Source: Paenibacillus sedimenti (GTDB lineage: Bacteria; Bacillota; Bacilli; Paenibacillales; NBRC-103111). Taken from it: DNA of 64,000 bases. The translations under genes and the position numbers were made by a program. A model generated the notes under the pieces. It saw only the letters and a program-made list of their open reading frames with translations. It had not been told where the DNA came from and did no database searches. Below, in pieces: positions 8,180 through 16,122 of this stretch (positions within the stretch are counted from its first letter, which is position 1; each line of letters begins with the position of its first letter). The stretch lies in the NCBI RefSeq assembly GCF_014534655.1, contig NZ_JACVVD010000001.1, forward strand, positions 558,001 through 622,000, written 5' to 3'.

Positions 8180-9139
8180 TTAAATTTTAGCCAATGCCAA
8201 ATCTTTGATCTTTCTCCATTCCGCCGCATGCTTTTCCAGATTCTCGATGAGCTGATCTACATCCCGCAAAAAGCTTTCTTTGTCATCGGTTTGGATTTCT
8301 ATATTCTCGTCCGGCAAAGCAGCGTTTGCCGGCAGAGCAGCAATAAATCGCTGCAGCTTAACTTCGATAGAAATGGCGGTCTTACCGGGTTTAGATGCTG
8401 ATTTTGGCTTGATTGCCTTCGCCCTTTCAGCTTTATTTTGTTCATATACCGACCAGGTTTCCACAAGATCGGGTCCGGATTTGTACAATAACTTGTCCTT
8501 TGTGCTTGCCGACATGTCTTTATCCTTGAATAAGCGGGCGATTTTTTTGACATCGCTCACAGGCAGTTCATCTCTTGCTATGATTAGAGCGAGCGAGTCC
8601 CGGTGCTCCATAGGTAAATCTTTAATCGGCATCAGCTGATCTTCCGTTAACTTATCTTTCCTGATCTCCGTTCCGCTGACGATCAGCTTTTTGACGGGAT
8701 TGCTGAACTTGAGCAGATCACATTTGTTTTTAATATAGGTTTCCGGCTTACCAAGCTTGTTAGAGAGATATTTGATCGAACTGCTGAACTTCGGATTGTT
8801 CAAAAGTTTGTCGAACGCATCCGCTTCTTCAATCGGGGAAAAGCCCTCTCTCGTTAAATTTTCTGCGACCTGTTCCAGATAGATTTCCAATTCATCCGTT
8901 ACTGCCGAGACGATGCAAGGGATTGTCGGGCGGCCCAGCATCATGCACGCTTTGTAGCGTCTGTTTCCGTAAATGATTTTATATCGGCCGTTATTCGTTG
9001 TTCTTACTTTGATAGGGGATAACAGGCCGATCTCCTCGATGCTTTTCATTAATTCTTGCAGCGATTCTTCGGCAAATTGATAGCGGGGCTGATCGGTATC
9101 TTCATCAATTAAATCCGCTCTAATTTCGATAATATCCAT
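8180..9139 (-). CDS. Orphan ParB/Spo0J-family protein
   Basis: The 319-residue protein has a ParB N-terminal domain (about 1-95) with a GNRRYKA box matching the GERRxRA CTP-binding motif, then ENLTREGFSPIEEADAF, the canonical ParB box. A KorB-type helix-turn-helix follows (about 115-190), then a basic linker and a C-terminal coiled or dimerisation part. No parA accompanies it and it is not in an oriC context, so it is unlikely to be the chromosomal Spo0J. An acquired regulator or plasmid relic is possible. An AGGAG site precedes the ATG. Confidence 0.88.
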   Translation of the reverse strand: MDIIEIRADLIDEDTDQPRYQFAEESLQELMKSIEEIGLLSPIKVRTTNNGRYKIIYGNRRYKACMMLGRPTIPCIVSAVTDELEIYLEQVAENLTREGFSPIEEADAFDKLLNNPKFSSSIKYLSNKLGKPETYIKNKCDLLKFSNPVKKLIVSGTEIRKDKLTEDQLMPIKDLPMEHRDSLALIIARDELPVSDVKKIARLFKDKDMSASTKDKLLYKSGPDLVETWSVYEQNKAERAKAIKPKSASKPGKTAISIEVKLQRFIAALPANAALPDENIEIQTDDKESFLRDVDQLIENLEKHAAEWRKIKDLALAKI

Positions 9140-9198
9140 ATGATTTCTCCTATCGTTCGATTAAGTCTTCGCAAGAAGCACTCGTAGAGGTCATATGT

Positions 9199-9227
9199 AT
9201 TATACAATAATTCAAATAAGGAGCGAA
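9199..9227 (-). promoter_or_regulatory. Candidate promoter of the parB-like/MDR transcription unit
   Basis: On the minus strand TATAAT (9199-9204) lies 17 bp from a TTCGCT -35-like hexamer (9222-9227), about 60 bp upstream of the parB-like ATG. The -10 is perfect and the -35 weak. Confidence 0.35.
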
Positions 9228-9232
9228 CCATA

Positions 9233-9256
9233 ATGAAGGAAAATTCTCGTAATTGA
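9233..9256 (+). other. Possible 7-codon leader ORF overlapping a perfect inverted repeat
   Basis: An AAGGAG ribosome site (9218-9223) is placed 9 nt before an ATG. The frame encodes only MKENSRN before TGA at 9254-9256. Its last four codons and stop coincide exactly with the left arm of a 13-bp inverted repeat (9244-9284). This RBS, mini-ORF and hairpin layout is leader-peptide-like. It could equally be the decayed start of a lost gene. The next plus-strand gene is about 470 bp away. Confidence 0.3.
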
Positions 9257-9284
9257 TGAAAATTTTAGGTTTCAATTACGAGAA
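9244..9284. repeat. Perfect 13-bp inverted repeat
   Basis: TTCTCGTAATTGA (9244-9256) and its exact complement TCAATTACGAGAA (9272-9284) are separated by 15 nt. No T-tract follows on either strand, so it is not an ordinary terminator. It could be an operator or RNA structure. It lies in the 587-bp gene-poor stretch between the parB-like gene and the LysR gene, which also holds the small ORF and hairpins listed next. Confidence 0.75.
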
Positions 9285-9358
9285 ATCGAAAGGGGAATTT
9301 ATTAAAAGACGGGGTCAATGAAGGGCTAACATACCGTGGGAGATGGGTGATGCGGATA

Positions 9359-9451
9359 CTAAGAGCCGGCTTGCTCTCTTTTCCAGATTTCGAACCTTTC
9401 AGGGGAGATTCCTAACTGTCTGACAACGGTTTCGCAGTTTAGAATTCGCAT
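9359..9451 (-). CDS. Possible 30-residue small protein
   Basis: On the minus strand a GCGGAGAGG ribosome site precedes ATG (9449-9451) by a suitable distance and opens a 30-codon frame to TAG at 9359-9361. The peptide (MRILNCETVVRQLGIS and onward to the end) has a helix-turn-helix-like ring and charged residues typical of real protein. It could be an authentic small protein or the N-terminal remnant of a larger gene. I recognise no family. Confidence 0.3.
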   Translation of the reverse strand: MRILNCETVVRQLGISPERFEIWKREQAGS

Positions 9452-9471
9452 AGGGTTTCCTCTCCGCTATA

Positions 9472-9509
9472 AAAATAAAAACAAAAATAGACCATCTTGA
9501 ATAAGATGG
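9472..9509 (-). terminator. Terminator-like hairpin on the minus strand
   Basis: CCATCTT/AAGATGG (arms 9492-9498 and 9503-9509) followed on the minus strand by TCTATTTTTGTTTTTATTTT. No annotated gene on this strand ends here, which implies an unrecognised transcript from about 9510-9700. The small ORF at 9359-9451 would lie just past it. Confidence 0.5.
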
Positions 9510-9529
9510 CCGGTTGCACTAATAGCTCG

Positions 9530-9561
9530 AACGTTTCAAAGTGCCCAGATACAGAAACGTT
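9530..9561. repeat. 8-bp inverted repeat upstream of the minus-strand hairpin
   Basis: AACGTTTC (9530-9537) and GAAACGTT (9554-9561) are exact complements with a 16-nt loop. Together with the hairpin at 9492-9509 this gives two consecutive stem-loops ending in a U-tract on the minus strand, like a small structured RNA or a leader. Confidence 0.45.
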
Positions 9562-9726
9562 TTCTTTGCTTTCCACATATTTACATTGTGTATGCACTAG
9601 AATAACATAAATAACCGGTCGAATTCTGTGAAAAATGACACGAAAATTCAAATTTACTTGAAACTATTTGATTATCTGGTTACATTATCATCATGAAAAG
9701 CATTTAAGCGAGAGGCGTGAAGGAGC

Positions 9727-10602
9727 ATGGACTTCAGAAAATACAAAACCTTTCAGGTTGTTGCGGATTGTCTGAATTTAACCCGAGCGGCCGATCAACT
9801 GGGTTATACGCAGCCGACGATTACCCTTCAGCTGCAATCGCTGGAAAGCGAGCTGGGTGTCACGTTATTCAATCGCGTAGGGAAGAAAACCTTCCTAACG
9901 CCTTCCGGTAAACTGGTCAAACAATATGTCGATCAAATGTTTGCATTACACGAAGAAATGGAACGGGAGCTCAAGAAGCTCGAGAACCCTCACGGATTGT
10001 TGACCGTGGCTGCGCCGGAATTTTATTGCACACATTATTTGTCGCTGATCATCCATTCCTATATTTCTCAAAATCCGCAGGTGAAACTGCAGCTGTTCTC
10101 TTGCGATAGCAACGATGCGATGAAAAAGGTTGCCGCGAATGAAGCCGACCTAGCGATCATTGCCGGTCCTTGCGATTTACCGATCATGGAAACTCTCCCC
10201 CTCGGTAAGGAGGATCTCGTCCTTGTGACGACTAGAGAGCTATATGAAAAGTATGACGATAAGAACATTCTGATGGAAAAATATCCGTTCATCACCTATA
10301 AATCGGGCTCTAATATCCAGCGTCTGGTCAACGAGTGTATGGAGGAGTATGGATTCGCGCCGGAAAATTACATTGAGTGTGTAACCGATGAAACGATTAA
10401 ACGAACGGTCCTGTATCATACAGGGATTGCTTTGCTTGGTTCCGCCCTTGTGGAGGAGGAGCTTCGAAAAGGGACTTTGGCTGAACTTCACCGCTTCCCC
10501 GGCAAAATCGAGACGTCGATGGTCATCTTGAAGAAACGCATGGATGAGAAAAATATTTATTCTTTCGCCGAGATCGTCAAACGAATCTGGACGGAAATGT
10601 AG
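9727..10602 (+). CDS. LysR-family transcriptional regulator
   Basis: The 291-residue protein has an N-terminal winged helix-turn-helix (about 1-60, LTRAADQLGYTQPTITLQLQ), a linker helix, and a type-2 periplasmic-binding effector domain (about 90-290). Length and layout are normal for the family. The AAGGAG site sits close to the ATG. It reads in the same direction as the arginase gene that follows and is separated from it by a terminator-like hairpin and a promoter region. It may therefore control the arginine genes or be independent; the effector is not predictable. Confidence 0.93.
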   Translation: MDFRKYKTFQVVADCLNLTRAADQLGYTQPTITLQLQSLESELGVTLFNRVGKKTFLTPSGKLVKQYVDQMFALHEEMERELKKLENPHGLLTVAAPEFYCTHYLSLIIHSYISQNPQVKLQLFSCDSNDAMKKVAANEADLAIIAGPCDLPIMETLPLGKEDLVLVTTRELYEKYDDKNILMEKYPFITYKSGSNIQRLVNECMEEYGFAPENYIECVTDETIKRTVLYHTGIALLGSALVEEELRKGTLAELHRFPGKIETSMVILKKRMDEKNIYSFAEIVKRIWTEM

Positions 10603-10605
10603 TTC

Positions 10606-10660
10606 GATCCTCCTGAGTCATAGGCCGTGATAAACGGTTTATGCTGTAGGGGGATTTTTT
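10606..10660 (+). terminator. Probable terminator after the LysR gene
   Basis: GATCCTCCT (10606-10614) can pair with AGGGGGATT (10648-10656, two G-T wobbles), with a small inner CCGT/ACGG hairpin, followed by a T-run to 10660. Confidence 0.5.
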
Positions 10661-10690
10661 AATTAATAGGGGGATAAGTATAATGTTTTT

Positions 10691-10745
10691 CAATCGTAAC
10701 GATTGGAACATTCAATTATTTTAATGAATATATGCATGGTACAAT
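10691..10745 (+). promoter_or_regulatory. Promoter/operator region of the arginase operon
   Basis: CAATCG-TAA-CGATTG (10691-10705) is a perfect palindrome. Its right arm overlaps a TTGGAA -35-like hexamer (10703-10708) that is 17 bp from GAATAT (10726-10731). An alternative extended -10, TGGTACAAT, lies at 10737-10745. The palindrome is well placed for a repressor. I see no GG-N10-GC sigma-54 element here despite the RocR-like activator nearby. Confidence 0.4.
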
Positions 10746-10780
10746 GGCGGTACTACGGGAGATAGGAAGAGGTGCGTCTG

Positions 10781-11692
10781 ATGAATGCGGTGAAGAACAA
10801 CAAGATTTCGATGATCGGCGTCCCGCTGCAGCACGGTGCTGACCGCATAGGTGTGGACATGGGGCCGAGCGCAATCAGAGGATCGAATGTTCAGCATAGA
10901 TTGGAAGCTCTTGGTTATCAGATTCAAGATTTAGGCGATATTCATGTGAATAAAATGATCGAAGCTTATGCGGCAGGGGAAAAGCTTAAGCATTTGAAGG
11001 AAATCCGGAATGTAAACAGCCGGCTGTGCCAAGTTATTGCTGATGAAATTGGTAAAGGGCAATTCCCGCTCGTCCTTGGCGGTGATCATAGCATTGCGAT
11101 CGGCACGATTAAAGGGGTTCTACAGCATGTGAACAAGCTTGGCGTCATCTGGTTTGACGCTCATACGGATGTGAATACGGAGGAAACTACATTCTCAGGC
11201 AATATTCATGGCATGTCCTTGGCGGTTGCTCTTGGGTATGGTCATCAAGAGCTTGTTTCCATCGGAGGTATTGACAAAAAGATTAGATCCGAGAATGTCG
11301 TCATTATCGGTGCCAGATCGATTGATCAGGGTGAAAGGAAGTTCCTCAAAGAGAAAGGCATCCGTGTATTTACGATGCATGATATAGATCGGAACGGCAT
11401 GAAGCAGGTTATGGAAGAGGCGCTTGAGATTGTTACGAACGGAACCGATGGCGTTCACCTCAGTCTGGACCTTGATGGCATGGATCCAGATGATGCGCCC
11501 GGTGTCGGTACGCCGGTATCCGGCGGCATGTCTTATCGGGAAAGCCACTTGGCCATGGAGATGCTGTATGAGCGCGATTGTCTCGTCTCGGCTGAGTTTG
11601 TCGAAGTGAACCCGATGCTGGATCAACATAACAAAACAGCGAGAACAGCCGTTGAGTTGATTGGCTCCGTGTTTGGAGAAAGGATTTTATAA
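10781..11692 (+). CDS. rocF: Arginase
   Basis: The 303-residue enzyme hydrolyses L-arginine to ornithine and urea. All manganese ligands of the ureohydrolase fold are visible: the His of GGDHSIAIGT, the Asp/His/Asp of WFDAHTDVNT, and both Asp of SLDLDGMDPDDAPGVGTP. The substrate-contacting SGNIHG segment (Ser, Asn, His) is intact, as is the Glu of EFVEVNP. The frame extends to a GTG at 10772, but the AGGAAGAGG ribosome site covers that codon, so ATG 10781 is preferred. It is followed 18 bp later by ornithine aminotransferase. Confidence 0.96.
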   Translation: MNAVKNNKISMIGVPLQHGADRIGVDMGPSAIRGSNVQHRLEALGYQIQDLGDIHVNKMIEAYAAGEKLKHLKEIRNVNSRLCQVIADEIGKGQFPLVLGGDHSIAIGTIKGVLQHVNKLGVIWFDAHTDVNTEETTFSGNIHGMSLAVALGYGHQELVSIGGIDKKIRSENVVIIGARSIDQGERKFLKEKGIRVFTMHDIDRNGMKQVMEEALEIVTNGTDGVHLSLDLDGMDPDDAPGVGTPVSGGMSYRESHLAMEMLYERDCLVSAEFVEVNPMLDQHNKTARTAVELIGSVFGERIL

Positions 11693-11710
11693 CTGAAGGA
11701 GGGCGACGGC

Positions 11711-12898
11711 ATGAGTAAAACAAACAGCATCATTGAACAAACGGAGAGATTCGGTGCCCATAATTATCATCCGCTGCCAATTGTCATTTCGCGGGCAGAA
11801 GGCGTGTGGGTTGAAGATCCGGAAGGCAACCGCTTCATGGATATGTTAAGTGCCTATTCGGCTTTGAATCATGGGCACAGGCATCCGAGAATCATCCAAG
11901 CTCTCAAGGATCAGGCGGATAAAGTGACATTGACATCGAGAGCGTTTCATAATGATCAGCTTGGGGAATTTTATGAAAAGTTGTCCGCTTTGACGGGGAA
12001 AAGCATGGTTTTGCCCATGAATACAGGGGCCGAGGCGGTCGAGACTGCGCTCAAAGCCGTAAGACGCTGGGCGTATCAGATCAAACAAGTTCCTGTGAAT
12101 CAAGCTGAAATTATCGTCTGCGAGGGCAATTTCCACGGTCGTACGATCACAGTGACTTCCTTTTCCTCTTCGGAAGAATATAAAGAAGGCTTTGGACCGT
12201 TTACTCCGGGCTTCAAAATGATTCCTTATGGAGATCTGGAAGCATTAAAGAAAGCGATTACGGCTAATACCGCAGCTTTTCTCGTCGAGCCGATCCAAGG
12301 GGAAGCAGGAATTGTGATTCCGCGAGAAGGTTTCTTATTTGATGCCTACCAGCTATGTAAAGAGAATGACGTACTCTTCGTTGCGGATGAGATCCAGACA
12401 GGGTTTGGCCGCACGGGGAAGCTTTTCGCTTGCGAATGGGAAGCGGTGAAACCGGACGTATATATAATGGGTAAAGCGCTCGGTGGCGGCGTGTTCCCGA
12501 TCTCCGCTGTTGCGGCGGATGAGGACATTCTCGGCGTGTTTAATCCTGGTTCGCACGGGTCGACTTTCGGCGGCAATCCATTAGGCTGTGCGGTTGCAAT
12601 CGCAGCACTCGATGTGCTGGAGGAAGAGGGATTGACCAGCCGTTCTTTAGAACTTGGAGCGTATTTTACCCAGAAGCTGCGTCAAATGGAGAGCCCGCAT
12701 ATCAAAGAGGTGCGTGGCCGCGGCTTGTTCATCGGCGTTGAATTACACGAGAAGGCCCGCCCGTATTGCGAGAAATTGAAAGAACTAGGCATTCTTTGTA
12801 AAGAAACGCACGAGACGACGATACGGTTTGCACCTCCGCTTACGATCACTAAGGAGCAATTAGATTGGGCGCTTGAGCGAATTAAACTTGTGCTCTAG
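11711..12898 (+). CDS. rocD: Ornithine aminotransferase
   Basis: The 395-residue class-III PLP aminotransferase converts ornithine plus 2-oxoglutarate to glutamate semialdehyde/P5C and glutamate. Visible motifs are the [12 protein letters not shown] substrate/cofactor loop, NFHGRT, the [14 protein letters not shown] aspartate motif, and the PLP lysine near residue 255 ([11 protein letters not shown]). Length matches bacterial RocD. A GAAGGAGGG ribosome site precedes the ATG. Its product joins the proline route completed by the P5C dehydrogenase at 17201-18769. Confidence 0.96.
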   Translation: MSKTNSIIEQTERFGAHNYHPLPIVISRAEGVWVEDPEGNRFMDMLSAYSALNHGHRHPRIIQALKDQADKVTLTSRAFHNDQLGEFYEKLSALTGKSMVLPMNTGAEAVETALKAVRRWAYQIKQVPVNQAEIIVCEGNFHGRTITVTSFSSSEEYKEGFGPFTPGFKMIPYGDLEALKKAITANTAAFLVEPIQGEAGIVIPREGFLFDAYQLCKENDVLFVADEIQTGFGRTGKLFACEWEAVKPDVYIMGKALGGGVFPISAVAADEDILGVFNPGSHGSTFGGNPLGCAVAIAALDVLEEEGLTSRSLELGAYFTQKLRQMESPHIKEVRGRGLFIGVELHEKARPYCEKLKELGILCKETHETTIRFAPPLTITKEQLDWALERIKLVL

Positions 12899-12917
12899 AT
12901 TTCGATAATGGAAAGAG

Positions 12918-13835
12918 ATGGTGATGACGATGTCGACCAACAAACAGCTCAGCCTCATTCAAGTGCCATTCGGTCTTGGAGCCGGACGTCCTGGAACGGA
13001 AGAGGGGCCGGATAGCATGATGCAGGCCGGCCTGATTCGGCAGCTTCGCAAAACAGACTACGAACTAGCCGGTGAATATAAGGTGAGATGTCCGCTGCCG
13101 GCTACGGCAAATTCAAACGATGGTCAGGTCAAACATCTGCCGGAAGTGAAAGAGATGAGCAGGCTGGTGGCGAAGCAGATATCGCAAGCGGTTCGAAACA
13201 ATACCTTACCGCTAGTTCTAGGAGGCGATCATAGCGTGACCATCGGCGTGCTGGCCGGGCTATCTTCTCAAAATGCAAATCTTGGCGTTATTTGTTTTGA
13301 TGCGCACGCAGGTTTGAATACAGAGACAACGACGCAGACAGGCCATCTGAATGGGATGTCACTGGCGGTGGCTCTAGGCAAGGCGGGGTTGAAGCTGAGC
13401 GATGCGGCGGACGGTGCGATGCCGATTAAGAAGGAGAACTTGGTCATCATCGGGGTTCGCGATGTAGAGCCGGAGGAGAGAGAACTGATTCAATCCGAAG
13501 GCATTACCTGCTTTACGATGCATGATATCGATCGGATGGGCATTGAGAAGGTAATCCAAAAAGCGATGGAAATTGCCGGAGATGGTACTGACGGTATCCA
13601 TATAAGCTTTGATGCCGATTGCCTGGATCCACTGGAAGCTCCGGGGGTTGGCTTGTCCGTGCCTGGAGGGTTGACTTACCGGGAAGCGCATTTTGCCTGC
13701 GAGCTGCTTGCGGAATCAGGCCGAATAACGTCCATCGATGTTGTAGAAGTCAATTCGTTGCAGGATGAAAGCCGGCGTACCGCACGGCTTGCAGTTGGTT
13801 TGATCGCTTCCCTGCTCGGCAAGCGAATTCTATGA
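12918..13835 (+). CDS. Arginase-like protein with altered active site
   Basis: The 305-residue protein is a ureohydrolase-fold paralogue of the arginase two genes upstream, sharing GGDHSVTIG, a DIDRMGIEKV-type segment and DADCLDPLEAPGVG. Key positions differ. The third residue of the Asp-x-His-x-Asp metal motif is Gly (FDAHAGLNT), the SGNxHG substrate segment reads TGHLNG (Ser, Asn and catalytic His replaced), and GTPV reads GLSV. By family knowledge these changes should impair ordinary arginase chemistry. It may act on another guanidino compound, regulate the first arginase as a mixed oligomer, or be inactive. Start choice among ATGs at 12918, 12924 and 12930 is uncertain. Confidence 0.88.
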   Translation: MVMTMSTNKQLSLIQVPFGLGAGRPGTEEGPDSMMQAGLIRQLRKTDYELAGEYKVRCPLPATANSNDGQVKHLPEVKEMSRLVAKQISQAVRNNTLPLVLGGDHSVTIGVLAGLSSQNANLGVICFDAHAGLNTETTTQTGHLNGMSLAVALGKAGLKLSDAADGAMPIKKENLVIIGVRDVEPEERELIQSEGITCFTMHDIDRMGIEKVIQKAMEIAGDGTDGIHISFDADCLDPLEAPGVGLSVPGGLTYREAHFACELLAESGRITSIDVVEVNSLQDESRRTARLAVGLIASLLGKRIL

Positions 13836-13888
13836 AAAAAAGCCGTTACGATTGGTTCGGTTCGGACCATTCGCAGCGGCTTTTTTTG
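13835..13888 (+). terminator. Terminator of the arginase/aminotransferase operon
   Basis: AAAGCCG...CGGCTTTTTTT closes a long hairpin (inner CGATTGGT/ACCATTCG arms with one mismatch) directly after the stop codon and ends in seven T residues. Confidence 0.92.
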
Positions 13889-14008
13889 CCAGAATGTTCT
13901 TTTCAGAACGAAAGTATTATGCTCCCCTCTCTTACGAACATTCCAGGAAAATATAATGCTGTCCGAAAACGCCCAATTGCGTAGAAAGCTGTATCCGGCC
14001 AAATATCT

Positions 14009-14141
14009 GCAGTCCGATTTTACCTAATTACAAATGGGTTGTACGATCACAAGTTCAGTAAAGTCGTCGTAAGTGGTTAAAATAGGACTGCATCAACTAT
14101 TTTCCTCATCAGCTATACATAATTGGGTGAAATCGTACTAC
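14009..14141. repeat. ~135-bp intergenic inverted-repeat element, copy 1
   Basis: The left end (GCAGTCCGATTTTACCTAAT, from 14009) and right end (complement TGTAGTACGATTTCACCCAA, up to 14142) are imperfect inverted repeats of about 24 bp, 19 of 24 positions matching. A second copy with the same ends and nearly the same length is at 36189-36323. Both are intergenic and lack an ORF. It resembles a MITE or REP/BIME-like sequence. It fills much of the 380-bp gap between the arginase-like gene and the regulator at 14271; the rest of the gap holds an 8-bp inverted repeat (13892-13943) and nothing else I recognise. Confidence 0.75.
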
Positions 14142-14270
14142 AGCGCTCACCGCTCAACAAAGGCGCTTACAAGTCGGATCAACCCGCCATGCATGTGTTC
14201 TGGCTGTACTTTTCCCATCTAGGAAGAAGCATTTTTTGTCATCATTATTGAATTTAGCTCCATGCAGCTT

Positions 14271-16061
14271 TCATTCCATTTCGTACTCTTTCATCTTATT
14301 GTACAGTGTCCCTCGGGAGATACCCAGGAGTTTGGCTGCCGCGCTTTTGTTCCCGGCTGTTTTCGCCAATGCTTCTTCAATCATGCCTATTTCATCTTGC
14401 TCAGATATTTTAGGCTTCAATGCTTTATCACTTGAAGAGAGCATCTCTTCTGTCTCCGGATAGAGAAGACTCGGCTGTCGTTCTTGCAAGGATGGAGGCA
14501 AGTGATCGAGCGTGATCATGTCCTCATCGCTTAGAATAACGCACCGCTCTACAACATTTCTAAGCTCTTGCAAATTTCCCGGCCAATCATAGTTGGTGAA
14601 AGCCAGGATAACTTCAGGAGAAAGCGTTGGAAGCGGCTTTTGATACTGCAAGGAAAACTGTTTGAGATACATATGGACCATCGCAGGAATGTCCTCGATT
14701 CGCTCACGCAAAGGCGGTATGCGAATGGAGATTACATGGAGCGCATAGTACAAGTCCGAGCGGAATTCGTGATTCTGAACCAAGACGGACAAATCTTGTG
14801 TGGAGGCAGCGATAATGCGGGTCCGAACGGCTATCGGCGTATTCCCGCCCGTGCGGATAATCGTTTGTTGACTGATGTAGTCGTACAGTTTGGCTTGTAA
14901 ATCCAATGGCAGTCTGTCGATTTCGTTAATAAATAATGTGCCGTCCTTCGCCTGCTCCAGCTTGCCGGCCTGTCCCGACTGATTGCCCGTAAAGGCTCCG
15001 CCTTGAAAACCAAACAGCTCGGTTTCGAGAAGTCCCGCGGGAACGATACCGCAATTGACGGACAGAAATAACTGTTCCGAACGCGGACTTGCGTTGTGAA
15101 TGATCTGAGCAAGCTGTTCTTTTCCGACGCCCGTTTCGCCGATCAGGAGCACGGGAGTTTCGGTGGCGGCGACCTTTTTGGCCCACTGCACTACTTTTCC
15201 GATGGCGGGTCCCTTACCTTTAATAAAAGAAAATAGATCTTCCGTATTCGGTTTATGATGCGGTTCGAAGGTGTGGGACGCGGTTAATTGCTCGTTCAAA
15301 CGAACCAGCTGCGTAATGTCCTGTTCGGTGGCGATGCCGCCAATGATATGACCTTGAACATCCCGAATCGGTGAGGCGTTGATTAGCACGTGTGTATCTG
15401 GCCGCGGACGATGGTAGGTGTTACGAATCATGCGACCTTCGTCGAGAATTTTTAGAACCATGAGTGTTTCAGTCTCGAAGTGTTCACCGATTCGTCTTCC
15501 CAATATATCGGCTTGCGGGAGATTATAGAGTTCTTCAGCAATCGGGTTCCAGCAGATAACCTCTCCATTGCGGTCTACAACCGTAACGGCATCTGTAACC
15601 GTCCGGGCCAATGTTGAAAAATAGGCGGACCATCGCTGCTGTTCCCGAATCGAATAATGCAACAGCGCAGATAAGTAAGCGAATCCCCGTATGCTGCCCC
15701 CTGAATCTTGAATAAGAAGCGGACGATTCGTCGTTAGTGGAATATGAAGCAATAATATATCGAGCAAATGGGTCTCGTCGTAAGGGAGGATGGCGGACAT
15801 GAGGTGCTCGTTTGCTTGCACGAACGCTCCGATATTCATCTCAGTGTTATTGCGGATCAGACCAAGATCCTCAGGTATAAACAGACAATACTGGCTGCCG
15901 ACAGCGACTAGTACAGCTTGTTCTTTATTTAAATAGGTGACCAGCTCTTCGATCTTTGAATCAACAGTAAGCTCATGAAAATGATTGTTCAACGGAAACT
16001 GTTCATTTTTGAACATATTGTACCTCGCACGCGTAACATTCGTTTCGTATAAATTTACCAT
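14271..16061 (-). CDS. Sigma-54-dependent activator with PAS domain, RocR-like
   Basis: The 596-residue protein has an N-terminal sensory part (1-140), a PAS domain (about 150-255, including VTDAVTVVDRNGEVICWN), and an AAA+ sigma-54 activation domain with GETGVGKE Walker A, the sigma-54-contacting GAFTG loop and GTLFINEID Walker B. A Fis-type helix-turn-helix closes it (NKSAAAKLLGISRGTLYNKM). This is the RocR/ArgR-like layout that activates arginine and proline catabolic genes, and the genes lie on both sides. Two starts are possible: ATG 16061, or ATG 16016 with a better GAGG ribosome site. It diverges from the proline dehydrogenase gene. Confidence 0.92.
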   Translation of the reverse strand: MVNLYETNVTRARYNMFKNEQFPLNNHFHELTVDSKIEELVTYLNKEQAVLVAVGSQYCLFIPEDLGLIRNNTEMNIGAFVQANEHLMSAILPYDETHLLDILLLHIPLTTNRPLLIQDSGGSIRGFAYLSALLHYSIREQQRWSAYFSTLARTVTDAVTVVDRNGEVICWNPIAEELYNLPQADILGRRIGEHFETETLMVLKILDEGRMIRNTYHRPRPDTHVLINASPIRDVQGHIIGGIATEQDITQLVRLNEQLTASHTFEPHHKPNTEDLFSFIKGKGPAIGKVVQWAKKVAATETPVLLIGETGVGKEQLAQIIHNASPRSEQLFLSVNCGIVPAGLLETELFGFQGGAFTGNQSGQAGKLEQAKDGTLFINEIDRLPLDLQAKLYDYISQQTIIRTGGNTPIAVRTRIIAASTQDLSVLVQNHEFRSDLYYALHVISIRIPPLRERIEDIPAMVHMYLKQFSLQYQKPLPTLSPEVILAFTNYDWPGNLQELRNVVERCVILSDEDMITLDHLPPSLQERQPSLLYPETEEMLSSSDKALKPKISEQDEIGMIEEALAKTAGNKSAAAKLLGISRGTLYNKMKEYEME

Positions 16062-16122
16062 GAAAGCCTTATCGATTCAACACGGTAAAGAAAGTATACA
16101 AACATTCCTATCTTAGACGGAT

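Noticed and set aside
9330..9440. Possible riboswitch aptamer upstream of the LysR gene
   Set aside because: I compared the stretch by eye with FMN, glycine, lysine, SAM and cyclic-di-GMP aptamer cores and found no match; only generic short hairpins are present.
9439..9651. 70-codon minus-strand open frame
   Set aside because: No good ribosome site. It spans both hairpins described for this region and its translation lacks any recognisable pattern.
13892..13943. GAATGTTC/GAACATTC inverted repeat with a 36-nt loop
   Set aside because: Only 8 bp with a long spacer and no associated promoter or gene; could easily be chance.
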